Positions 18,182 to 26,700 of a stretch of 64,000 nt of DNA are shown one piece after another. The DNA lies in the NCBI RefSeq assembly GCF_000381265.1, contig NZ_KB906256.1:124001-188000 (forward strand), in the 5' to 3' direction. Position 1 is the first letter of the stretch. Each line of letters starts with the position of its first letter. Made by a program: the position numbers and the translations under genes. Under the pieces are notes generated by a model. That model had not been told where the DNA came from, ran no database searches, and saw nothing but the letters and a program-made list of their open reading frames with translations. The stretch comes from Curvibacter lanceolatus ATCC 14669. Lineage in GTDB: Bacteria; Pseudomonadota; Gammaproteobacteria; Burkholderiales; Burkholderiaceae_C.

Positions 18182-18212
18182 GCGCCCCAACAAACCTGCT
18201 TCGGCAGAAAAC

Positions 18213-18243
18213 AAAAAGCCGCTGAATCATCAGCGGCTTTTTT
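18213..18243. terminator. Bidirectional intrinsic terminator
   Basis: A perfect 13-bp inverted repeat (AAAAAGCCGCTGA / TCAGCGGCTTTTT) with a 4-base loop and flanking A and T runs. It separates the converging DUF1841 and cytochrome c4 genes and can stop both. Confidence 0.92.
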
Positions 18244-18277
18244 CATGTCCAGGGCGCCTGCAGCGCCCAAGGCTTGA

Positions 18278-18943
18278 TCAGCGGAAGCGCGACTCAGGCA
18301 CGGTCTTCAGGTCGCCGTCGAGCGTGCTCACATACGAGGCCAGGGCCTTGAGTTCTGCGTGCGAGAACTGCTTGGCCACGCCCCCCATCACGGCGTTGTT
18401 GCGGCCCATCACCGGGCTGTTGCTCATCTGGTAGGACTTGAGCGCCACATACAGGTAGTCGCTGTATTGGCCGGCGATCTTGGGGTACGAGGGGTCAATG
18501 GGCTTGGCGAAGTTGGCGCCGTGGCAGGACACGCAAGCGCCCTTGTTCAGCAAGGCGGCCACCTGGGCGTTGGGCTCGCGGCTGGGCTTGTCGGGCAGCG
18601 TGGCGCCTTCGACACGGCCCAGTTGGGCGTAATAGGCCGAGATCTCGGCGATGTCTTGCTCGCTCAGCGAATCGGCGATGCCACGCATGGTGGGGTGCTT
18701 GCGGTCGCCCTTCTTGTAGGCGGTCAAGGCAGCGGCGATGTACTTCTCGCCCTGGCCGGCAATGCGCGGCACCTTGTAGACCTCGGGGAAGGTCGCCTGG
18801 TAGCGATCAATCCCATGGCAACCGATGCACATCGCCACCTTGGCGTTGACATCTGCTTTGACCTCCTGAGCGTGGACGGTCGACGAAAAAGCGGTCACGG
18901 AAGCGACAGCAAGGGCAAATACCGTTGTCAACATCTTGTTCAT
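18278..18943 (-). CDS. Dihaem cytochrome c4-type protein
   Basis: A periplasmic electron carrier of 221 aa with a signal peptide cleaved after STVHA. Two cytochrome c domains carry CIGCH at 39-43 and CVSCH at 137-141, with later methionines (HPTMRG and the SPVMGRNNAVMGG region) as candidate sixth ligands. The two-domain layout matches cytochrome c4, which can donate electrons to terminal oxidases such as the one encoded at 4470-9235. It is monocistronic. Confidence 0.93.
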   Translation of the reverse strand: MNKMLTTVFALAVASVTAFSSTVHAQEVKADVNAKVAMCIGCHGIDRYQATFPEVYKVPRIAGQGEKYIAAALTAYKKGDRKHPTMRGIADSLSEQDIAEISAYYAQLGRVEGATLPDKPSREPNAQVAALLNKGACVSCHGANFAKPIDPSYPKIAGQYSDYLYVALKSYQMSNSPVMGRNNAVMGGVAKQFSHAELKALASYVSTLDGDLKTVPESRFR

Positions 18944-19055
18944 TTTGCGAGCACAATCAAATGGATGATTGGGTACCGAGGGGATTGAGAAAAATCAACG
19001 ATTGATTATATCGAGCCCCGCTTCTGCAACACATCTGTTAAGCGAACACTTGTCC

Positions 19056-19898
19056 ATGAAATTCCAAGGCTCACAAAATTACGTCGCCACTCAAGACCTG
19101 ATGCTCGCCGTGAATGCGGCCATCACCCTCAAACGGCCCTTGCTGGTCAAGGGCGAGCCCGGTACCGGCAAGACCATGCTGGCCGAGGAAGTGGCCGAAG
19201 CGCTGGGCCTGCCACTGTTGCAATGGCACATCAAATCAACCACCAAGGCCCAGCAGGGCCTGTACGAATATGACGCGGTCAGTCGCCTGCGTGACTCGCA
19301 ACTCGGCGACGAGCGCGTCAAGGACATCGAGAACTACATCGTCAAGGGCGTGCTGTGGCAAGCCTTCACGGCCGAGCAGCCGGTGGCCCTGCTGATCGAC
19401 GAAATCGACAAGGCCGACATCGAGTTTCCCAACGACCTGTTGCGCGAACTCGACCGCATGGAGTTCTACTGCTACGAGACCCGTGAACTGATCAAGGCCA
19501 AGAACCGCCCGCTGGTGTTCATCACCTCGAACAACGAGAAGGAACTGCCCGACGCCTTCCTGCGCCGCTGCTTCTTCCACTACATCAAGTTCCCCGACGC
19601 CGACACGATGAAGAAGATCGTCGACGTGCACTTCCCCACGCTCAAGGCCGAGCTGCTGGCAGCGGCCATGAAGACCTTCTACGACGTGCGCAACCTGCCC
19701 GGCCTCAAGAAGAAGCCCAGCACCTCCGAGCTGCTCGACTGGCTCAAGCTGCTGGTGGCCGAAGACATCCCGCTCGAGGCCCTGCAAAGCGCCGACGCCA
19801 AGGTCAGCGTGCCGCCGCTGGTGGGCGCCCTGCTGAAGAACGAGCAGGACGTGACCCTGTTCGAAAAGCTGGTCTTCATGAACCAGCGCAACCGCTGA
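19056..19898 (+). CDS. MoxR family AAA+ ATPase
   Basis: A 280-aa ATPase with Walker A GEPGTGKT (33-40), Walker B ALLIDEIDKAD, a sensor region FITSNNEKELPDAFLRRCFFHYI and the typical N-terminal QGSQNYVATQDLMLAVN. MoxR proteins work with VWA-domain partners as chaperones in metal-cofactor or complex maturation. Here the partner is the VWA protein at 20625-21815 in the same operon. The ATG at MKFQGS is favoured by similarity to the family start; an upstream ATG would add 29 unconvincing residues. Confidence 0.94.
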   Translation: MKFQGSQNYVATQDLMLAVNAAITLKRPLLVKGEPGTGKTMLAEEVAEALGLPLLQWHIKSTTKAQQGLYEYDAVSRLRDSQLGDERVKDIENYIVKGVLWQAFTAEQPVALLIDEIDKADIEFPNDLLRELDRMEFYCYETRELIKAKNRPLVFITSNNEKELPDAFLRRCFFHYIKFPDADTMKKIVDVHFPTLKAELLAAAMKTFYDVRNLPGLKKKPSTSELLDWLKLLVAEDIPLEALQSADAKVSVPPLVGALLKNEQDVTLFEKLVFMNQRNR

Positions 19899-19960
19899 AC
19901 CCTCCCGAGCTGCCCGCCCTGCCCCCCGCAGTGCGGCGCCCGCATGGCCCCGGAGAAACC

Positions 19961-20596
19961 ATGTCTTTTGTCGAACCCGTCACCCTCAGCCTGAACGGTG
20001 TGCGCCTCGAGCCCCTGAGCCTGGCCCATGAGGCCGGCCTGGCCGCTGCCGCCGCCGATGGCGAGCTGTGGAACATCCGCGTCACCTCGGTGCCCGAGCC
20101 CGGCCAGACCCGCGCCTACATCGAGACCGCGCTGCAGATGCGCGAAGCCGGCAACCGCTTCGCCTTGGCCGTGATCGAAGAGGCCAGCGGCCAGTTGATC
20201 GGCACCAGCAGCTACCACGACATCGTGCCGGCCATCCGCCGCGTCGAGATCGGCTACACCTGGTACGCCCAGCGGGTGCAGCGCACCCACGTCAACACCA
20301 CGGCCAAGTACCTGCTGATGAGCCATGCCTTCGACACCCTGGGCTGTGCCCTGGTGGGCTGGCGCACCGACAATTTCAACCACGCCTCGCAAAAGGCCAT
20401 CGAGCGCCTGGGTGCGCGCAAGGACGGCGTGCTGCGCCACCATGCGCTGCGCCGCGACGGCACGGTGCGCGACACCGTGATGTACAGCATGAGCGCCGGC
20501 GAATGGCCCGAGGCCAAGGCCCAGCTGCTGTACCTGCTGAAGCAGCGCTACCCGCAAACACCCCCACCGCCTGCGGTGGTCCACGGCGGCAAGTGA
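19961..20596 (+). CDS. GNAT family N-acetyltransferase (RimJ/RimL-like)
   Basis: A 211-aa acetyltransferase with the pattern LRLEPLS-like opening (VRLEPLSLAHEAGL), RFALAVIEEASGQLIGTSSYHDI, VEIGYTWYAQRVQRTHVNTTAKYLLMSHAFD and the cofactor-binding area NFNHASQKAIERLGARKDGVLRHH. This is the RimJ/RimL layout. The substrate is unknown. Its location between a MoxR ATPase and its VWA partner is notable and may only reflect co-transcription. Confidence 0.9.
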   Translation: MSFVEPVTLSLNGVRLEPLSLAHEAGLAAAAADGELWNIRVTSVPEPGQTRAYIETALQMREAGNRFALAVIEEASGQLIGTSSYHDIVPAIRRVEIGYTWYAQRVQRTHVNTTAKYLLMSHAFDTLGCALVGWRTDNFNHASQKAIERLGARKDGVLRHHALRRDGTVRDTVMYSMSAGEWPEAKAQLLYLLKQRYPQTPPPPAVVHGGK

Positions 20597-20624
20597 GCTG
20601 CCGTGCCCTGACCTGGAGCCGTCC

Positions 20625-21815
20625 ATGCTGATCGACTTCTTCTACACGCTGCGCAGCGCCAAACTTCCTGTTTCGGTGAAAGAGTTCCTCACCCTGCTGG
20701 AGGCCTTGCAGGCCCACGTGGTGGGCCCCGAATCGGACGACGCCTGGAAAATCGACGACTTCTACTACCTGTCGCGCCTCACCCTGGTGAAGGACGAAAA
20801 GCATTACGACAAGTTCGACCGCGCCTTTGCCGCCTACTTCAAAGGCGTCGAGATGCTGACCGACTTCACCAAAGACGTTCCCCTCGAGTGGCTGCGCAAG
20901 AACCTGGAGCTGGAGCTCAGCCCCGAAGACAAGGCCAAGATCGAAAAGATGGGCTGGGACGAGCTCATGGAAACGCTCAAAAAGCGCTTCGAAGAGCAGA
21001 AGGAACGCCACGAAGGTGGCAGCAAGTGGATCGGCACCGGCGGCACCAGCCCCTTTGGCGCCAATGGCTACAACCCCCAGGGCATCCGCATCGGCCAGGA
21101 GAAAAGCCGCAACAAGAGCGCCGTCAAGGTGTGGGACCAGCGCGCCTACAAAGACTACGACGACACCCAGGAGCTGGGCACACGCAACATCAAGGTGGCC
21201 CTGCGCCGCCTGCGCAAGTTTGCGCGCGAAGGCTCGGCCGAAGAGCTCGACCTGCCCGACACCATCCGCTCCACCGCCGCCAACGCGGGCTGGCTCGACA
21301 TCAAAATGGTGCCAGAACGTCACAACAACGTGAAAGTGTTGCTGCTGATGGACGTCGGCGGCACCATGGACGAGCACATATCCCGGGTCGAGGAGATGTT
21401 CTCGGCGGCCAAGGCCGAGTTCAAACACCTTGAGTTCTACTACTTCCACAACTGCGTGTACGACTACATGTGGAAGAACAACAAGCGCCGCTTCTCCGAG
21501 AAGTTCGCCACCTGGGACATCCTGCGCAAGTACAACAAGGACTACAAGCTGATCTTCATTGGCGACGCCACCATGAGCCCGTATGAAATCCTGCAGCCGG
21601 GCGGCAGCGTCGAGTACAACAACGAAGAGCCCGGCGCCGAGTGGCTGCAGCGGCTGACCAACACCTTCCCGCGCTTTGCCTGGATCAACCCAGAGCCCCA
21701 GGGCGTGTGGCAATACCGCCAGAGCATCGCGGTGATCCAGCAGTTGATGAACCAGCGCATGTACCCCTTGACACTCAAAGGCCTCGAAGACGCGATGCGC
21801 ATGCTGTCAAAATAG
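20625..21815 (+). CDS. VWA/CoxE-like domain protein, MoxR partner
   Basis: A 396-aa protein beginning MLIDFFYTLRSAKLPVSVKEFLTLLEAL, with a C-terminal von Willebrand A-like domain. The metal site is modified: VLLLMDVGGTMDEHI has DxGGT instead of the canonical DxSxS. Later parts include YYFHNCVYDYMWKNN and KLIFIGDATMSPYEI. The family works with MoxR ATPases; the client complex is not known. It ends in a terminator-like hairpin that begins 26 bp after the stop. Confidence 0.92.
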   Translation: MLIDFFYTLRSAKLPVSVKEFLTLLEALQAHVVGPESDDAWKIDDFYYLSRLTLVKDEKHYDKFDRAFAAYFKGVEMLTDFTKDVPLEWLRKNLELELSPEDKAKIEKMGWDELMETLKKRFEEQKERHEGGSKWIGTGGTSPFGANGYNPQGIRIGQEKSRNKSAVKVWDQRAYKDYDDTQELGTRNIKVALRRLRKFAREGSAEELDLPDTIRSTAANAGWLDIKMVPERHNNVKVLLLMDVGGTMDEHISRVEEMFSAAKAEFKHLEFYYFHNCVYDYMWKNNKRRFSEKFATWDILRKYNKDYKLIFIGDATMSPYEILQPGGSVEYNNEEPGAEWLQRLTNTFPRFAWINPEPQGVWQYRQSIAVIQQLMNQRMYPLTLKGLEDAMRMLSK

Positions 21816-21819
21816 ACGC

Positions 21820-23778
21820 ATGTTCTGGTTCAGGCGAGGCAGGCCGGCTTTCAAGCCGGCCTTTTTGATGGGGATGGCGTGCTCGGTGCTGGTGTTGCTG
21901 CTGGCCACCCTGGGCCGACCCGCGCGCGCCGAAGGCGAAGGCCAGTCGCCAGCCACCTCAAAGGCAGCCTCCACCCCAGCCACCGCGCCCGCCAGCGCCG
22001 CAGCGCCCCCGGCCTTCCACCTCGAAGTGCACGCCCCCGAGCCCCTGCGCGACACCCTGCTGCGCCACCTGGAGTTGCAACAGTACCGCGGCCTGCAAGA
22101 CCTGGACCGCGACGAACTCGACCGCCTGCTGGTCAGCGCCCAGGACAACGCCCGCAACCTGCTGGCCACCCAGGGCTATTTCGCGGCCGAGGTGAGCATC
22201 TCGGTCAAAGAGCCGGCGGCCACCCCGGCCTCTGACCCGCCCTCGCCCGAGCCTTCGACTGCGCTCTCTACAGCCCAGCACGCCCCCTGGGAGGTGCTGA
22301 TCGAAGTCACCCCTGGCGAGCCGGTGCGCGTGAGCGCCTTCCAGCTGCACCTCAGCGGCGACGTGGCCCACAACCCCGAGCTGGAGGCCGTGCAGCGCAG
22401 CCTCACCGAGACCTGGGGCCTGCGCCCCGGCAGCATCTTCACCCAGGCCGGCTGGGACAGCGCCAAGACCGAAGCCCTGCGCCGCCTCACCGCCACCCGC
22501 TACCCCACCGGCCACCTGGTCGACAGCCAGGCCCGCATCGACCCCGACACGCAGCAGGCCGAGCTCAGCCTCACCCTCGACTCGGGCCCCGACTTCCGCT
22601 TTGGCCAGGTGCTGGTCGAAGGCACCCAGCACCACAGCGCCGAGCTGGTGCGCCGCCTGGCCCAGATCCCCACCGGCAGCACCTACACCCAGGCCGACCT
22701 GCTCAAGGCCCAGCAGCGCGTGGCCGACAGCGGCTACTTCGACTCCGTATTCATGTCGCTCGACACCGGCGGCGACCCGCAGGCCGCGCCGGTGCGCGTG
22801 CAGGTGCGCGAAGCCAAGCTGCACAAGCTGGTGCTGGGCGTGGGCGCCAGCACCGACAGCGGCGGGCGCCTGTCGGCCGAATTCACCGAGCGCAAGCTGC
22901 CCTGGCTGGACTGGAAGGCCCTGTCCAAGCTCTCGCTGGATCGCGACACCAAAACCCTGAGCAGCGAACTCACCAGCCAGCCTGACAAAGACAACTGGCG
23001 CTGGGTCACCTCGGGCCAAGTGCAACGCCAGACCGGCAGCACCGCCCCCGTCAACAGCCTGACCCTGCGCACCGGGCGCGCCAAGACCGACGAGCACTAC
23101 GACCGCAACTTCTACCTGCAGTACGACCACACCCTGACCCAGAGCAGCCCGGCCGAGAGCGCCTCCAGCGTGTCGGCCAACTACGCGTGGACGCAGCGCA
23201 ACTTCAACAACATCCCCTTTCCCACCCGAGGCTACGGTCTGGCCGTTGAAGTGGGCCCGGGCCTGACCCTGGGCAGCCAGCGCTCGCCTTTCCTGCGCAG
23301 CCGCGCGCGGGTGCTGGGCTTCATCCCCTTCAACGAAAGCGCCTACCCGAGCGCGGCCCAGGCGCCGCGCCTGGCCTGGCGTGCTGAAGGCGGCGCCGTG
23401 GGGGCCCGCAGCAGCGTGGTGCTGCCCAGCACCCAGCTGTTCCTGACCGGGGGCGACACCACGGTGCGCGGCTATGGCTACCGCGAGATCGGCGTGGTGC
23501 AAGCCGACGGCAGCCTGGAGCCTGGCCGCTACCTGGCCGTGGGCAGCCTGGAGTGGCAAAAGCCCATCGTGCGCAATGGCCGCGCCAGCGAATTCGAAAG
23601 CACCGTGTTCATCGACGCCGGCGCCGTGGCCGACCAGGCCAGCAAGCTGCGCGCCAAGGTGGGCGTGGGGGTGGGCGCACGCTGGCGCAGCCCGGTGGGC
23701 CCGCTGGAGGTCGACCTGGCCTGGGGCGCCGCCACCCGCCGCCTGCGCCTGCACCTAGCCGTGGGCTTCACCTTCTGA
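21820..23778 (+). CDS. tamA: Autotransporter assembly outer-membrane protein TamA
   Basis: A BamA-superfamily outer-membrane protein of 652 aa that, with TamB, moves proteins or lipids to the outer membrane. After a signal-like hydrophobic stretch (ending near GRPARA) come POTRA-type repeats (about residues 60-330) and a C-terminal 16-strand barrel with the loop-6 motif VRGYGYREIG and a final Phe (VGFTF). It is followed directly by tamB. The start is uncertain: this ATG gives a basic n-region to the signal peptide, but the DNA for codons 8-16 forms a terminator-like hairpin. An ATG at codon 17 (21868) lies beyond it but yields an uncharged n-region. Confidence 0.92.
   Translation: MFWFRRGRPAFKPAFLMGMACSVLVLLLATLGRPARAEGEGQSPATSKAASTPATAPASAAAPPAFHLEVHAPEPLRDTLLRHLELQQYRGLQDLDRDELDRLLVSAQDNARNLLATQGYFAAEVSISVKEPAATPASDPPSPEPSTALSTAQHAPWEVLIEVTPGEPVRVSAFQLHLSGDVAHNPELEAVQRSLTETWGLRPGSIFTQAGWDSAKTEALRRLTATRYPTGHLVDSQARIDPDTQQAELSLTLDSGPDFRFGQVLVEGTQHHSAELVRRLAQIPTGSTYTQADLLKAQQRVADSGYFDSVFMSLDTGGDPQAAPVRVQVREAKLHKLVLGVGASTDSGGRLSAEFTERKLPWLDWKALSKLSLDRDTKTLSSELTSQPDKDNWRWVTSGQVQRQTGSTAPVNSLTLRTGRAKTDEHYDRNFYLQYDHTLTQSSPAESASSVSANYAWTQRNFNNIPFPTRGYGLAVEVGPGLTLGSQRSPFLRSRARVLGFIPFNESAYPSAAQAPRLAWRAEGGAVGARSSVVLPSTQLFLTGGDTTVRGYGYREIGVVQADGSLEPGRYLAVGSLEWQKPIVRNGRASEFESTVFIDAGAVADQASKLRAKVGVGVGARWRSPVGPLEVDLAWGAATRRLRLHLAVGFTF
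21841..21866 (+). terminator. Intrinsic terminator overlapping the tamA N-terminus
   Basis: AGGCCGGC-tttcaa-GCCGGCCT followed by four more T residues, located 26 bp after the stop of the VWA gene. It is at the expected position to end the moxR operon, yet it falls inside the tamA reading frame if the first ATG is used. Confidence 0.75.
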
Positions 23779-23786
23779 AGGTCAGC

Positions 23787-26700
23787 ATGAGCGCCCAGCC
23801 CCCGAATGGCCCCCCCCCACCCCAAGATCCAGGCCACACAGCCCCGGGCCCACGGCCCTGGGCGCGCCGCCTGCGCGTGGCCGCCCTGTGCGCGGCCGGC
23901 CTGCTGGGGCTGCCCCTGGCCGGGGGCGTCGCCGCCTGGGTCTGGAGCGGCAGCGAAGGCTCGCTGGCCACCACGCTGAACCTGCTGCCGCGCTGGCTGC
24001 CCGCCGACCGGCAACTGCAGCTCAGCGGCATCAGCGGCACCTTGCGCGAAGGGGGGCAGATCGCCGAACTCCAATGGGCCCAGCCCGGCACCCGGGCCAC
24101 CCTCACCGGCCTGCACATCCGCTGGGACTGGCGTGCCCTGCTGAGCCGCCACCTGGCCCTGAGCGAACTCAGCGCCGAACGCCTGGAGCTGCGCGACAAC
24201 GGCAAGGCCCCACCCAGCCCGCCGCTCACCGAGCTGACCCTGCCCCTCACCATCGACACCCCGCTGCAACTGGGCCAGATCCAGCTGCCCGACCAGGGTG
24301 GCCTGGTGCTGAGCCACATCGACGGCCACTACCACTACGACGGCGAACAGCACCACCTGCAGTGGTCCGAGCTGGCCGTGGCCGCCGGCAATTACAGCGG
24401 CCAGATCAGCCTGCAAGGCGCCGCCCCCATGGCCCTGCAGGCCCAGTTGGAGGGCGAGATCCCCACCGGCCTGGGCGCCCCGGCCCCGGCGCAACTGCTG
24501 GCCCGCGCCGGCCTGCAAGGCACGCTGTCGGGCCCCGCCGCAGAAATCGCCCTGGAAGCCGTTCTGGACCCCGATGAGGCCACCCTGCCCAGCGCCAAAA
24601 CGGCACCCACCGGCAAGGGCCGCTCGACACCGCCGGGCAAGGTGCCGGGCCAGGTGCAGGGTCGGACGCAGGGTCGGACGCAGGGTCTGATGCAGGCCCA
24701 GGTGCAGGCCCGCCTGCGCCCCTGGGCCGAGCAGGTGCTGCCCGAGGCCCAGGCCCACCTGCAGGGCATCGACCTCAGCCTGCTGTGGCCCCAGGCCCCG
24801 AGCACCGCCCTGTCGGGCACGGTCGACATCCACCCGGGCGAGGGCAAGGCCCCGGCCTGGCAGGCCCGGCTGGCGCTGAGCAACGCCCAACCCGGCCCCT
24901 GGGACCAGCAACGCCTGCCGCTGGAGCAGATCAGCGCCCGCCTGCAGCAGCAAGGCCGCGCCTGGGTGATCGACCCCGTGGAAGCCCGCGTGGGCGGCGG
25001 CACCCTGCGCCTGAAAGGCCGCTGGGAGGCCAACAGCGCCACCCCGTGGCTGGCCGAGGCCACGCTGCAAGGCGTCTCGCCCCAGCGCCTGCACAGCGCC
25101 GCCCCACCCGCCCCGCTCAACGGCCGCCTGGCCCTACGCGCCCTGGGCGGCCAGAACGACGCCCTGGGCTTTGAGGTGGACCTCAGCCCCCAGGCCGGCA
25201 GCACGGCCCCCCGCAGCACCCCAAGCTCCAGCCTGCCCCCCACGCCAGCCGTGGCCCAGGCCCCAGCTCAAACCGTACGCCCCGGCAAGACGGCCAAGAT
25301 CCGCCCCGGCGCCCCAGCAGCCCATGGCGGCGCACCCAGCCCGCAGGCGCAAGCCCAGGCCCTGTGGAGCGCCCTGCAACTGCGCCTGGCGCATGCCCAG
25401 GGGCGCTGGCAAGGCGGCGAACTGCAGCTGGAGCAACTGCGGCTTGAACTGGCCGAAGCCCGGCTGGACGGCTCTTTGCAATGGCACACCCACCAGCACC
25501 AGGGCCGGGCCGACCTGAAACTGCAAACCCCGGGCCTGAGCGCCTCGCTGCAAGGCCACCTGGGCGCCGACCAGGGCCAGGGCCAATGGCAGGCCCAACT
25601 GGCCGATGCCGGGGCCCTGGGCCGCTGGCTGGCCCGCCTGCCCGGCCTGGGGGCGCAAGCCGCCCTGCTGCCCCAGCAAGGGCAGGGCCAGTTCGACGGC
25701 CAATGGCAAGGCGGCTGGGGCGCCATGCTGGCCGCCTGGCAAGGCCAGGCCGCCCCCCGCCGCGGCCAGGCCCTGAGCCTGAGCACCCGGCTCGACCTGC
25801 CCCGCCTCGACTGGGCCGCCACCGCCCAACGCCCCGCCCTGGCCCTGCGCCAGCTGAAACTGCGCCTGAACGGCAGCCTGCCCAGCAGCCTGTCCGGCAA
25901 CGGCAGCCCACCCGGCACGCCCCCAATCGAACTGAACCTCAGCGGCGAGGCCCGCCAAGGCGCCCGACAGGCCCAGTTGCGGCTCGGCGCCCATGCCGGC
26001 CCCGGCGCGGCCAACGCACCGGGCCGCTTCAACTGGACGGCCAGTCTGGACGACCTCAGCCTGAACCTGCAAGACAGCCCCACCGCCACGCCCTGGGGCC
26101 TGCGCCTGAGCGCCCCCGCCACCCTGAGCCTGAGCCACCAGGCCAAAGCCGACCTGACCGAACTGATGCTGGCCCCGGGCGAAGCCCGGCTGGCCCATGC
26201 CGGCGTGCCCGACCTCAGCCTGCGCTGGCAGAACAGCCGCTGGGCCCAGCAAAAAGGCCAGGCCCGCTGGCAGACCAGCGGCCAGGTGCAAGACCTGTCG
26301 CTGCCCTGGATCGAGCAACTCATGGCCCTGGCCCAGGGCGCCAGCAGCGCCAGCCTGGGCATCTCGGGCGACCTGCTGCTGAACGCTGACTGGAGCGCCA
26401 GCGCCGACCCCGGCCTGAAAGCCCAGCTGCGCCTGAGCCGCCAACGCGGCGATCTGCGCCTGCAGGCCGACGACCTGCCCCAGGGTGTGCAGGCCACCGA
26501 AGCCCAGCGCAGCGCCGGCGCCCGCGTGGCCGAGGCCACGCTGAGCCTGGACGACGGCGCCCTGAGCGCCGCCGTGCAATGGGACAGCGAACGCGCCGGC
26601 CAGTTGCAGGCCCGCTTTGGCACCCGCCTCAGCAACGGCCCCCAAGGCCTGAGCTGGCCCCCCGACACCGCCGTGACCGGCTCGCTGAACGCCCAGTTGC

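Noticed and set aside
24655-24690. Possible CRISPR-like or tandem repeat (GTCGGACGCAG copies)
   Set aside because: Only two to three short copies inside tamB coding a low-complexity linker; no spacers or cas genes.
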